Assembly (NCBI GenBank): GCA_033239005.1
Contig: BSQZ01000039.1
Coordinates: 4,423,316 to 4,487,315 of the forward strand
DNA length: 64,000 nucleotides
DNA from: Lamellibrachia satsuma
Taxonomy: Eukaryota; Annelida; Polychaeta; Sabellida; Siboglinidae
Direction of reading: 5' to 3'
Position 1 is the stretch's first letter; each line of letters opens with the position of its first letter. This document shows, one piece after another, positions 29,354 to 41,070 of this stretch. The notes beneath the pieces are model-generated. The model was not told the origin of the DNA, ran no database searches, and worked only from the letters and a program-made list of their open reading frames with translations. The translations under genes were made by a program, and so were the position numbers.

Positions 29354-30327
29354 ACAGGAACAAATAGTGCAGCACGTTGGTTATAATACAACAGGGACAA
29401 ATAGTGCAGCACGTTGGTTATAATACAACAGGGACAAATAGTGCAGCACGTTGGTTATAATACAACAGGGACAAATAGTGCAGCACGTTGGTTATAATAC
29501 AACAGGGACAAATAGTGCAGCACGTTGGTTATAATACAACAGGGACAAATAGTGCAGCACGTTGGTTACAATACAACAGGGACAAATAGTGCAGCACGTT
29601 GGTTATAATACAACAGGGACAAATAGTGCAGCACGTTGGTTACAATACAACAGGAACAAATAGTGCAGCACGTTGGTTATAATACAACAGGGACAAATAG
29701 TGCAGCACGTTGGTTACAATACAACAGGGACAAATAGTGCAGCACGTTGGTTATAATACAACAGGGACAAATAGTGCAGCACGTTGGTTACAATACAACA
29801 GGGACAAATAGTGCAGCACGTTGGTTATAATACAACAGGGACAAATAGTGCAGCACGTTGGTTACAATACAACAGGAACAAATAGTGCAGCACGTTGGTT
29901 ATAATACAACAGGAACAAATAGTGCAGCACGTTGGTTATAATACAACAGGGACAAATAGTGCAGCACGTTGGTTATAATACAACAGGGACAAATAGTGCA
30001 GCACGTTGGTTATAATACAACAGGGACAAATAGTGCAGCACGTTGGTTATAATACAACAGGGACAAATAGTGCAGCACGTTGGTTATAATACAACAGGGA
30101 CAAATAGTGCAGCACGTTGGTTACAATACAACAGGGACAAATAGTGCAGCACGTTGGTTATAATACAACAGGGACAAATAGTGCAGCACGTTGGTTACAA
30201 TACAACAGGGACAAATAGTGCAGCACGTTGGTTATAATACAACAGGGACAAATAGTGCAGCACGTTGGTTACAATACAACAGGGACAAATAGTGCAGCAC
30301 GTTGGTTATAATACAACAGGGACAAAT
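29354..30327 (+). repeat. 37-bp minisatellite, 26 units
   Basis: Unit ACAGGGACAAATAGTGCAGC then ACGTTGGTTATAATACA, 37 bp, 26 whole units plus a partial one. Units differ only at two positions (TTATAATA or TTACAATA; AGGGA or AGGAA). No spacers, so not a CRISPR. Confidence 0.97.
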
Positions 30328-30349
30328 CTGGAAATAAATGTTGTACCTA

Positions 30350-30640
30350 AGTATTAAGTTTATACATTCTTAGTCATTGTGACATAAGTATGACTAATTA
30401 TTAAGTTGTATTCTTAGTCACTATGGCAAATATATGATTACATATGTAGTTGTATCTTTAGTCATGCTGGCACAGGTATTATTACTTATTTAGTTGTATT
30501 CTTAGTCACTATGGCATAGGTATGATTACTTATTTAGTTGTATTCTTAGTCACTGTGGCATAAGTATGATTAATTATTTAGTTGTATTCTTAGTCACTGG
30601 CATAAGTAAGATTACTTAGTTGTATTCTTAGTCACTAAGA
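30350..30640 (+). repeat. 44-bp minisatellite, about 6 units
   Basis: Unit AGTTGTATTCTTAGTCACTA then TGGCATAGGTATGATTAC. Period 44 between 30492 and 30536; outer units diverged. Confidence 0.85.
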
Positions 30641-33590
30641 CATCATCATTATGATTATAAATGGTAATGCTGTAGTGACTAATTTGGTGGAAATAGAAAA
30701 CATTACAATATCGACTTCTAAACATAGTATCTCATGGATACCAGATGTCAGTGTCCCTCCACCAGGTCATAGCTTATTAATGGTCTGTCTAAGCGGGCAC
30801 ACCAGACAGCTTATGTGACAAATCACCCTTGTCACATGGTCATAGACAGACGAATATAAATTCAAATCTACTTGTGTGAACAGAATTAAATACTGGCTCC
30901 AATGGATCAGAAAGGATTTAAGTAAATTGTGTTTATAAAACGTTATAATTATTATTTCCTGACCCCAGTACAGCACCATTTATGCTGATCGGTCATTCCG
31001 TGTGAAATCAACCAGTAATATTCTTGACCTCCTCCAGTTTTAATGAATTGTACAGGCAAGTTAGACCTGTCACAATGTCAATTTACCTGTAACAAATTTC
31101 AGACAAGTGGGTGAAATAGTTTTAGTGAAATAGTTATTGCATATTAATGATTAAAAAATTACAAGCATTTTGCATAACCCAGTATCACATATCTAGACTA
31201 ACTTTGGTCCTAATGATTCTAAAGTACTGATATTGGTCTTACGAAAAAGCTAAGACAGAGTCCCCTGTGTGCCAAATCTAAAAAAAAATAAGAAGGGGTC
31301 TAGAATATTTTGGCCTTCTTTGGTTGATTTCATGTAGAATAACCCAAATCACGATTCCAACAAATATCAGTATAAATTTATGCAGGATTAGGAAGCTATG
31401 GACACTGAAACCAGCTCCTGCACATGAGAATATTAAATGTGTTTCAAGACAGGCAAGCTTAGCAACTGAATGTCGGAAATTTGTCTTAAAACGAAAACAG
31501 ACAACAAGGTATATAACTTTATCTAGATGCCAAGTTAGCCTTAGGGGCTTTGTAAATAATAACAAAATGAGTAGCATTGGCCCTACCCACCCACCCACCC
31601 ACCTACCCATTCAAAAGCAAAACAAATTGTAGCACTGTATGAAAGTCATATCACTGTACAGTGTACACGCATTGCCAATGCAGTGAATGGAAAGCTGACC
31701 ACTGCTAAATTTCAACAGGGAAAAAATTCTCTAAAAATATGTATTTCAAATTTGTATGTGACAATTCAAGTGGACATTTCGCCCACCCACATCCAATTTT
31801 TTTACTATTGCATTTTTTATTTACAATGCCCCTTAGTAAACTACATTTCTTGCTCACATTCATAGAAGTTGCTATAAGCATCTTTTCTCTAAAGTCATTT
31901 AATTTTATTACTGGCATACTGTCGATGCTCTGTGATTCGATTAAACAGTTAATGGTAAGAATCAGCCAGTAATAATGACGACGCACTCTTTGATGTGATT
32001 GTTAGTCGAGTTACACCTAGTAACAGTCACAAGAAGTCACAGAGTGCCTCAAACTGTCTCCTAAAATAGTCTGGCGAGGTGGGTGTGTTTGGGGGGGTCA
32101 TTTATAACACCATGATGCCAGGCCAAAGCTGTGGACTCCACGCAAGACGAGTGGCGCTTCCAGGTAGAACAGTCATAAAATTTAATGCGCCTCCTACAGG
32201 AAGTCTTAAGTGTTGGTTCTGCTTCATCGAACCCTTATAAAACTGGCCAACGTTCACACGCTACACCACCAAGGTATGGACACTGAACAAGGCCGACACA
32301 GACCCAGTGGCGTTATCCAGGCAGACATCAAAGGTAGTAATAATGGATTATCACCGTCTCCATTGTCTCGGCAAGCGTCAAATGGCACTGCCGACTTATG
32401 GTAAATAATTACAGAAATTATGTGCACTTGTGGTGTCCCGGCTTTAATCGTGATACATTCTGTATACACAACTTGTCCGCAACAAATGGTGCGTAGAAAA
32501 CAGTTTATTGAAGCTATTTTCAGCAACAAATGACAAGTTATCTTCAAAGCAACAGACAGTCATCGGCACTTCGGCCGAACATCAGGGCTATTAATTTTTC
32601 GCAGTGTTCATTACTTGGGTTTCTTTACCATTAGACAATGGACAATTGTACGCACCTCCACAGTTCCAAGATTTCATTACTGCATAATTGATTTAAGGAA
32701 AATCACTCCAGCAATTATAGTCCATTAACGACAACCAAAGCATAAATTGTGAAAACATCAAACAGAAACAATTTACGCGCATGTACATTTACGGTGCGAC
32801 TGTTCAATTAAATATAACAGCATAATTAAATTCTGTCTTGTAATTAATGTTAAACTTGTACAGTCATGTGATTTCTGACCTTGGGATTTTCCGACCTTGC
32901 TATATCCAGCCTTGTTTGTGCAGACAATGACACAGGCGTACAAGGCTTCACAGAAACTGAGCATTCATGCAAATCAATCCAAACATAAAGATCGATAGTC
33001 TAACTATTAATGATGTGTGGTAAATCTGACTATTTGCCACATGCATGGACCGTCAGCCATGCACTGTTATTTGTGCCTAGCTACTTGGCTTAGCTTATTC
33101 ACACATCGAGGTAGCAATCTAATTAAACTTGTCTTATATGTAGCTATTAGCATTAACCAGCTTATTCCACATGGCTAAGTCGGAATCAATACGAGCTAGG
33201 TATTCCTGGTGTAATTCTCATGCAGAGCCAGAATTGCTGCAAATCAAGTTTTCGGGGCAGATTATTTCATATAGACAACCAATAATACCACGGCTTGGAA
33301 TCCACACTAGCTCAAATTAACACGGCTTCCATGCTGACTGAATTATTTCAACAATCACATCTACAAATACGCTACAGATCAGTTCTTTTTTAATTTTTCT
33401 TGTTGTTTATGTTATGAATGCCGCACAGAAAAAAGACCATATTTATGTCAATCAAGTTTAATATGAGAATTAGGAGAGCCGCTAGTTTTTAGTATTATTG
33501 CTAATGAAGTGCTTTTTTAAACAAAAACTCTGAATTACCATCAGTAATAAAAAATGTGATGCACTGAAAAAAATTTTTGAAGCACATGTT
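30641..33590. other. No gene seen
   Basis: Unique sequence. About 32521-32645 resembles 35285-35410 (AACAAATGACA, ATCAGGGCTATTAATT, CATTAGACA at similar spacing), an old duplicated or interspersed segment. Confidence 0.45.
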
Positions 33591-33596
33591 AGTGAC

Positions 33597-34105
33597 AATG
33601 TCAACTACTTAAATGGCCTTAACATCTCAGTGGAAGTGAGAATGTCAACTGCTCAAATGGCCTTAACATCTCAGTGGAAGTGAGAATGTCAACTGCTCAA
33701 ATGGCCTTAACATCCCAGTGGAAGTGAGTATGTCAACTGCTTAAATGGCCTTAACATCCCAGTGGAGGTGAGAATGTCAGCTGCTTAAATGGTCTTAACA
33801 TCCCAGTGGAGGTGAGAATGTCAGCTGCTTAAATGGTCTTAACATCCCAGTGGAGGTGAGAATGTCAGCTGCTTAAATGGTCTTAACATCCCAGTGGAGG
33901 TGAGAATGTCAGCTGCTTAAATGGTCTTAACATCCCAGTGGAGGTGAGAATGTCAGCTGCTTAAATGGTCTTAACATCCCAGTGGATGTGAGAATGTCAA
34001 CTGCTTAAATGGTCTTAACATCCCAGTGGAAGTGAGAATGTCAACTACTTAAATGGCCTTAACATCCCAGTGGAAGTGAGAATGTCAACTACTTAAATGG
34101 TCTTA
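33597..34105 (+). repeat. 44-bp minisatellite, 11.5 units
   Basis: Unit AATGTCAACTGCTTAAATGG then CCTTAACATCCCAGTGGAAG plus TGAG. Exact 44-bp period from 33597 through 34081. Confidence 0.95.
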
Positions 34106-35426
34106 TGTCCATACTAAATTTTATTTAACTATTTAATAAAAAAATTAAATGTCTAACTTGGTGAGGTAACTTTAAACTTCCTCTTAATCTGTTTTAAAGG
34201 AAGTGTACAATGATCTTTTATTGTTAACTGATACAGAGTTAGTTGGGGGCTTCACATAATTAAAATGTCAAAATGTTCATAACTATAATCTTAATTATTT
34301 TAGCCTGTATTTGTGTTTATTAATTTAAGCTATTTACATAATCAAAACAGGTTTCTGTGTAATGTGTAGCAATAGAAATGATTGTTGATGGGGACAATTA
34401 TTTTATGCACATTTTAAATGATTTTATGGCATGATTGTATGCAAAAACCATTGTATAACACCCCAGAACCACTTAGGTTACAACTGCTTCCTCAACTAAT
34501 TTATCCTATTGCAAATCCGGTTCATCGATGTCCAAATATGTACTGTGTGAATAGTTTATGTAACATGCGCAGTCAATTTATAAAAAAATGCCTATTTTTT
34601 AAATCATCGAAAGAATTGACTTTAGTCGTCAGATCTGGTAAGGATCAAAATAGTTGATATCCAAAATGGTAAACACTGTGTGGGTCAATGCTGATCATGG
34701 GCGTGACCTCCACCATCTTGCCAATCACATAACAAAGCTACAAAATTTCACCAAGGAAGAAAATCATGATTTTTCAGCATTTCGATTTTCACTTAATGCT
34801 TGAACAAGCATTAACTAATTTAATAGTTTGTCTGATGATTTCACAAAAAAAACTACAAACAAAAGTTGTACAAATGAGCTAGCATGTTGGAGTTGATACT
34901 AGGTAGGTTTGGTTTTTCACAAAATTAATTTGAAACAAGACTAGCAAAACAATTTAATTGATTGAGCCCCTTTAACCAAAATTGGACCTAAACATTATAA
35001 ACAACTTTAGGTTTCTGATATTTGTTCTCACTGACCCATAATGCAAATTCTATAAAATAAATAATGTATACACTGAATTAATCCCCAAAATGCAATGATA
35101 TTTTTTCTGTACTGAGGCACTCTTTATGTTCCTCAACATATTGCATACATTTATGGTACATTATACAACCAACAACTGATTTCTGTACCCATCAAGCAAC
35201 CTAAATATATATGATATTAAAAGCAAAATTACACAGTATGTCTGCAGCAAATAGAGCATGAAAAGTAATCTATTATAAGTTCTCAACAACAAATGACAGG
35301 CTATCTCTAAAACCGTGACACTTCAAGGTACTGCAACAACATATCAGGGCTATTAATTATACCGTTTTCATTAATCATGTTTCTATCAATTTATCATTAG
35401 ACATTGAGCAACTGGTGTTCCTAGTG

Positions 35427-35620
35427 TGGGGGTTCTTAACCGGTGGTCCATGGACCCCCTAGGGACGCCCTATGGAAGGGATTCAGGGGGTCCGTGAACT
35501 GGGGAAAAAAATTTATTATTACACGGAGTTCCTGCTTATGTGCATTTTTCTGGGGGGGGTCTATAGCTTTCTTTAGATTCTCAAATGGGCCCGTGACCCA
35601 AAAAAGGTTAAGAAACACTG
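35427..35620. mobile_element. hAT-like MITE (TTCTTAACC termini)
   Basis: Left end TGGGGGTTCTTAACC, right end complementary to CAGTGTTTCTTAACC (12 of 15 match). Flanks TCCTAGTG and TCCTAGCT agree at 6 of 8 positions. 194 bp, GC-richer than its surroundings. Confidence 0.68.
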
Positions 35621-36147
35621 TCCTAGCTCAATAATATTCTAGCCACATTTTACGTGTGGCGAATACAGAGTAATGAGCTGCCTTGAAAGGTGGAGTTTTA
35701 GAATTTAATGTTTTCTTTACTGTCTTTTGAAACAAAAACCTGAAGATTTTATACAACTTTATGGCACATTTACAACCATAGATAAGAACACGCTTGGGTC
35801 AGGCATGTTCCAAATCAACCTATCGGTTGCCAGAACCAGAACTTAACCCAAACACTTAAAAAACAGAACGGATTTAAAAAAAACATCTAAACTGCTGCAG
35901 TAGCACAAATAGAATTGTTTTAACAGAATGTCAAATTGGTTGCCATAGCAACGAGTAATGTCATTCTCTACTTGAACCTCTGAAGTACCATGGGGATATG
36001 GGCCTGAACAAATAGGTTATTGAATCTCTAACTTGGGGACTATTTTGCGATTCAAAGGTAGACCAACAAAAATGTATTCATTATTTTGGATAAAATTTTA
36101 ATTCAGCCAGCTGTGATCACGTTACATCCAATTTGTGGCTGTGCTGT

Positions 36148-37110
36148 AGAGTCTGTCAGTTATGTTCTTTGTGTTACACACACTGTAGAGTCTGTCAGTT
36201 ATGGTCTTTGTGTTACACACACTGTAGAGTCTGTCAGTTATGGTCTTTGTGTTACACACACTGTAGAGTCTGTCAGTTATGGTATTTGTGTTACACACAC
36301 TGTAGAGTCTGTCATTTATGGTCTTTGTGTTACACACACTGTAGAGTCAGTCAGTTACGGTCTTTGTGTTACACACACTGTAGAGTCTGTCAGTTATGGT
36401 CTTTGTGTTACACACACTGTAGAGTCTGTCAGTTATGGTCTTTGTGTTACACACACTGTAGAGTCAGTCAGTTATGGTCTTTGTGTTACACACACTGTAG
36501 AGTCAGTCAGTTACGGTCTTTGTGTTACACACACTGTAGAGTCAGTCAGTTACGGTCTTTGTGTTACACACACTGTAGAGTCTGTCAGTTATGGTCTTTG
36601 TGTTACACACACTGTAGAGTCAGTTATGATGCTCATGTTATATCTGCTGTAGAGCCAGCAATTTATGATCCTTATGTTACATCCAATGAGTGGCTGTGCT
36701 GTAGAGTCTGTCAGTTATGGTCTTTGTGTTACACACACTGTAGTCAGTCAGTTATGATCTTTGTGTTACACACACTGTAGAGTCTGTCAGTTATGGTATT
36801 TGTGTTACACACACTGTAGAGTCTGCCAGTTATGGTCTTTGTGTTACACACACTGTAGAGTCTGCCAGTTATGGTCTTTGTGTTACACACACTGTAGAGT
36901 CTGTCAGTTATGGTCTTTGTGTTACACACACTGTAGAGTCAGTCAGTTACGGTCTTTGTGTTACACACACTGTAGAGTCTGTCAGTTATGGTCTTTGTGT
37001 TACACACACTGTAGAGTCAGTCAGTTATGGTCTTTGTGTTACCCACACTGTAGAGTCTGGGTATTATGGTCTTTGTGTTACACACACTGTAGAGTCAGTT
37101 ATGATGCTCA
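36148..37110 (+). repeat. 39-bp satellite, subfamily A (about 24 units)
   Basis: Unit AGAGTCTGTCAGTTATGGTC then TTTGTGTTACACACACTGT, 39 bp. Interrupted near 36617-36690 by a few B-like units. Two plus-strand frames are open throughout. Confidence 0.95.
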
Positions 37111-38040
37111 TGTTATATCTGCTGTAGAGCCAGCAAGTTATGATCCTTATGTTACACCTGCTCTAGAGACAGCAAGTTATGATCCTCATGTTACACCTGC
37201 TGTAGAGCCAGCCAGTTATGATTCTCATGTTACAATGTTACAGAGCCAGCCCATTGTGATCTTTGCGTTACATACGTCATGGAGCCTGCCAATAATGATC
37301 CTCATGTTACATATGTAATAAAGCCAGCCAGTTATGATCCTCCTGTTACATATTTTATAGAGCCAGCTAGTTATGATCCTTGTCCTACATCTGCTGTAGA
37401 GCCAACTAGTTTTGATCCTTGTTCTACATCTGCTGTAGAGCCAGCCAGTTATGATCCTTATGCTACGTGTGCTGCAGAGCCAGCCAGTTATGATCCTTGT
37501 GCTACATCAGCTGTTGAGCTAGCTAGTTATGATATTTGTGCTACATCTGTTGTAGAGCCAGCCAGTTATGATCCTTGTGCTACATCTGCTGTAGAGCCAG
37601 TCATTTATGATCCTTGTGCTACATCTGCTGTAGAGCCAGCCAGTTATGACCCTTATGCTACGTCTGCTGCAGAGCCAGCCAGTTATGAGCCTTGTGCTAC
37701 ATCAGCTGTTGAGCCAGCTAGTTATGATATTTGTGCTACATCTGTTGTAGAGCCAGCCAGTTATGATCCTTGTGCTACATCTGCTGTAGAGCCAGCCAGT
37801 TATGATCCTTGTGCGACATCTGCTGTAGAGCCAGCCAGTTATGATCCTTGTGCTACATCTGCTTTAGAGCCAGCCAGTTATGATCCTTGTGCTACATCAG
37901 CTGTTGAGCCAGCTAGTTATGATCCTTGTGCTACATCTGCTGTAGAGCCAGCCAGTTATGATCCTTGTGCTACATCTGCTTTAGAGCCAGCTAGTTGTGA
38001 TCATTCTGATGCATATGTAATAGAGCCAATCATGATCCTT
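37090..38040 (+). repeat. 39-bp satellite, subfamily B (about 24 units)
   Basis: Unit AGAGCCAGCCAGTTATGATC then CTTGTGCTACATCTGCTGT, 39 bp and alignable to subfamily A. One frame stays open from 37279 to 38052 (unit SYDPCATSAVEPA), which the 3n period alone can explain. Confidence 0.95.
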
Positions 38041-38069
38041 CAAGACATTTAATAAAATCATGTTACAGT

Positions 38070-38094
38070 TTAACTACAGCTCACCATAAACCAC
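38070..38094 (-). CDS. Candidate NLE1 terminal exon (unproven)
   Basis: A pyrimidine-rich acceptor ending GAAAG is followed by G-TGG-TTT-ATG... and TAA after eight codons (WFMVSCS after the shared Leu). Joined to the exon at 41000 it would give KLWFMVSCS. Phase fits and TGG is in the expected place, but the intron would be 2.9 kb. Another in-phase TGG after an AG lies near 39504. Neither is decisive. Confidence 0.25.
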
Positions 38095-38504
38095 CTTTCA
38101 AGAAAGAAACTAAAATGGGCATCCTGTGGGTGCAACGCTATTGGCTGACTGTCAACATTGACTGTTCTTGCGAGGCAAAGTAAAACTACCGATGCAGGTG
38201 GGTAATATATAACATGGACTCGGCCTTGTAGATGTACACATGTGACAATAGGCACATTGTCGAGAATGCACATAAACCATCCAGAAAAACTCCACTCAAG
38301 TTGTAAGGTAAAGGTTTTTCAGGCAAGGCGTGAACTCATGGAAATAATGTTTTTGTAAGCAGGTGAAATAACATAATAGTGAACATGATCTTGGATGTGT
38401 GAGCAGAGTATTAATGTGAGGAACAGTAGCACAAATATGATGTTTAATTCCAACACAGCTTAGTTATTTATTATTCTTATTTCTGTATAAGTTATTACTA
38501 CTAG

Positions 38505-38806
38505 AAAAAAATAACCATACTCCGGATAACTTGGTAGTTCGTAAGTGACAGTCATAATAACAATATAACATTTTTTTTAGGACATTTCTTTCCCTGTTGC
38601 TGTCAGTCAATAAATTGATAGCTTCTCGGAATCCAACTCTCAAAAATACTGGCAGTCATAGTAACATTGCCTATGCATTAGGGGTAATAGGGTAGCTGTA
38701 ATAGGGTAACAGGGTAGCTGTAGTAGCAGGGTGAATTAAAAAAGTGTCACGACTGGAACATGGGGTCGTAGATGAACCCCTGACAGTTTGGCACCCGAGA
38801 TACATA
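38505..38806 (+). repeat. Interspersed repeat family U, copy
   Basis: GGATAACTTGGTAGTTCGTA near the left, GGGTCGTAGATGAACCCCTG and AGTTTGGCACCCGAGATACA near the right. Followed directly by the truncated mariner-like MITE. Confidence 0.6.
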
Positions 38807-39010
38807 CACCCCCTTTTTTAATCAGCAGGATCCACAGTGTCACCATCTGGTGTTAAACAGTTGGCACAACTTTTCAGTTGTTCTACACTAGTCACCAAAT
38901 GACACCACTAGTGTTAAACAGTTACCTTATTGTCCAGAGAAACATGTTGGTGTACGCTTATCAGAACACATTCCTTGACATTGTTCCATGGCCCAATTTT
39001 TTATCAAGCA
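38806..39010 (-). mobile_element. Mariner-like MITE (TACTGTATTCGACC family), truncated copy
   Basis: Reverse-oriented: AATCAGCAGGATCC, GTGTTAAACAGTT, CACCACTAGTGTTAAACAGT and CCATGGCCCAATTTTTT match the other two copies. Terminal repeats are missing. Abuts another repeat family on its left. Confidence 0.65.
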
Positions 39011-39099
39011 TTTTCCCATGTACAATATTACATTTGAGCTGAATCAATGAAACATGTGTACAAATACTTTTAATTTTTATTAGTTGGTTTACAAAAATG

Positions 39100-39182
39100 T
39101 GTCGGTGGGTGGTCTGTCGTAATATAAATAGTACCATATTGGTGGGTGGTCTGTCGTAATATAAATAGTACCATATTGGCGA
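39100..39182 (+). repeat. Two-unit direct duplication (about 40 bp)
   Basis: GGTGGGTGGTCTGTCGTAAT then ATAAATAGTACCATATT occurs twice back to back. Confidence 0.85.
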
Positions 39183-40499
39183 AATGTAATTACTTTTTTA
39201 TTATCCAGAGAAAAAAATGTTGGTGTACATTACACGAACAGATGACATTTTCCCAAGGACCAATTTTTTTTCAAGAGTATTGTACACTTGTTAGGTGGAA
39301 TATGTAGTGATATTATCCTTATTTATGCAAAAATTATTATATCTTCAGAATACAGCAATATCATTTATGCATAAAAGCACTTACTTTTAAATCGCAGCAA
39401 CATTACATATCAATTATATGAAATTAACTGAATATGTTTTTCTATTTGAAAGCAACCAGTTTTCTGGGTAAATCGATAATTTACAACCAAAAGAACATTT
39501 AACTGCCAACTCTCTACAAGAAAGTCCTTGTGAGTTTGAACAATGCCTAGGTCACTACCTGCATGGTCTCTGAGTAAACAGCTTACATCACTGGAATCAT
39601 CATTAAATTGTGAATGCCAAACAAACAGCATAAATGCACCCATCCTAGCCAAAAGTTATAATTAATAACGCCCAATTACATCAGTGCAAAATGGCTTATT
39701 AAATACAGATAAAACAAACACAAGAGACCGTTTTTTTTCTTCTACATCCAGCACGGTGTCCCAGATGTCATATTGTGCACTGACATGGCACAGTTTTAGA
39801 CCGAAATATAATTGGAGATATACAAATTTACTGTTTTTGCTTAATTTCACAACATCGTGAATTACAAAAACTTGTCGACGTGACGGCGCACTGACTGTTT
39901 CCGGGCACTGACGAGAGACTTGTCATGAATTAGTTGACAAAGATATCTGTGCAAATGTAGTGTGGGGGGACACAATGCACAGACGGTTCCCTTCGGGGGT
40001 CAGGCCACAATTATTTCCCCACCAGAAGCCAGGTTAACAGTAAGTTTTCTTGATATCGTAAAAATTAATAATTTAGAATGTCATGACGCCCGCTCCCGTC
40101 TTCATGGTGAATAAAATCACAGAAATTGGCTAACTAGCTAATTTTAGGCACTACAGTCATCTGAAATGTGGCAGGAAGTGTTTGTGACTTTAAAAGAAGA
40201 CATCCGAATGTAAGCTAAAATCATTTTGATCATAAGGTCACCAACCATGTACTACGATTCAGGGGTAGAACCCGTTTTTAAGCCACCGAATGGGCCCGCA
40301 GGTGATAAATTCCCGACAATACCGATGAACGTGTGAAACTAAACCAAGAAACCTGATTACATTTACAACTGAAAATATATTAAGTGGCAGAAAAGCAGAT
40401 TCTAAGTCCAAAAATTGCACCATTTTAGACACTTGAAAAAGTGTCTAAAACTGTTCAAATAAGTGGGACGGATGGAGCACCCACAGTCCCCAACACATG

Positions 40500-40612
40500 C
40501 CCCCCCAATACACTCACCCCCAACACACCCCTCCAACACACACACACACCCCATACACACACCCCCCAACACACACCTCCCCAATACACATACCCCCCAC
40601 ACACTCACCGTT
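40500..40612. repeat. C-rich CA/CCCC low-complexity tract
   Basis: Irregular repeats of ACACACCCC and CCCCCAATACA type. Downstream of NLE1 exon 13. Confidence 0.8.
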
Positions 40613-40647
40613 CACCGCTTAATTGTCTAGAAACAATAAAATTAACC

Positions 40648-40872
40648 CTCCCGACTACATCAGGACCCCTGACATATCGAACTGTTGAAACGTTGATTTT
40701 TCAATTGCTGTGTTGACCAATAATGTTGTTTGCGCAGATTTACGGGGCCCGCATATGGATAATGATGGGCATTTTGTGGGAACGCTCTTTGAAGTTCGGG
40801 CGCAGACGGGCCTAGTTCCCAGAAACACATCGACCAAAACAGCAACTGGGATGAAGTACAAATGATTTAGCG
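40648..40872 (+). repeat. Interspersed repeat family D, copy 2 (uninterrupted)
   Basis: Partner of the repeat at 2128-2920. Lies just downstream of the last traced NLE1 exon. Confidence 0.6.
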
Positions 40873-40999
40873 TACTGCTGCACTTGCCATGGAATAAACT
40901 GACAAATCCTTGTTTCAACAGGTCAATCTGCCACATATAGTACTCTAGTACTACTATCACTAGCGAGGATGCTGATGACTGTAAATAAACGTAACTCAC

Positions 41000-41070
41000 A
41001 GTTTGAGTACTTTGTCTTTCCCACCGCTGGCCACCCTCTGTCCATCTGGGCTCCAGTCAACAGCATAAAC
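41000..41070 (-). CDS. NLE1: NLE1 coding exon 13 (last blade, penultimate exon)
   Basis: Acceptor GTTGTAG. It encodes [20 protein letters not shown] then VLKL. It ends at a GTGAGT donor whose bases would also give an immediate TGA if unspliced (40997-40999). Family members end ...LRIWRR or ...KLWAY, so a short last exon starting with TGG is expected. Confidence 0.88.

Noticed and set aside
29354..30327. Regular 37-bp repeats that might suggest a CRISPR array
   Set aside because: Units abut directly with no unique spacers, and the context is an animal genome; it is a minisatellite.
36086..37318. Frames of 185-215 codons with VESVSYGLCVTHT- or CRVCQLWSLCYTH-type repeats
   Set aside because: Several frames are open at once because the 39-bp period is a multiple of three; no splice sites or domain. 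Kept only as a satellite.
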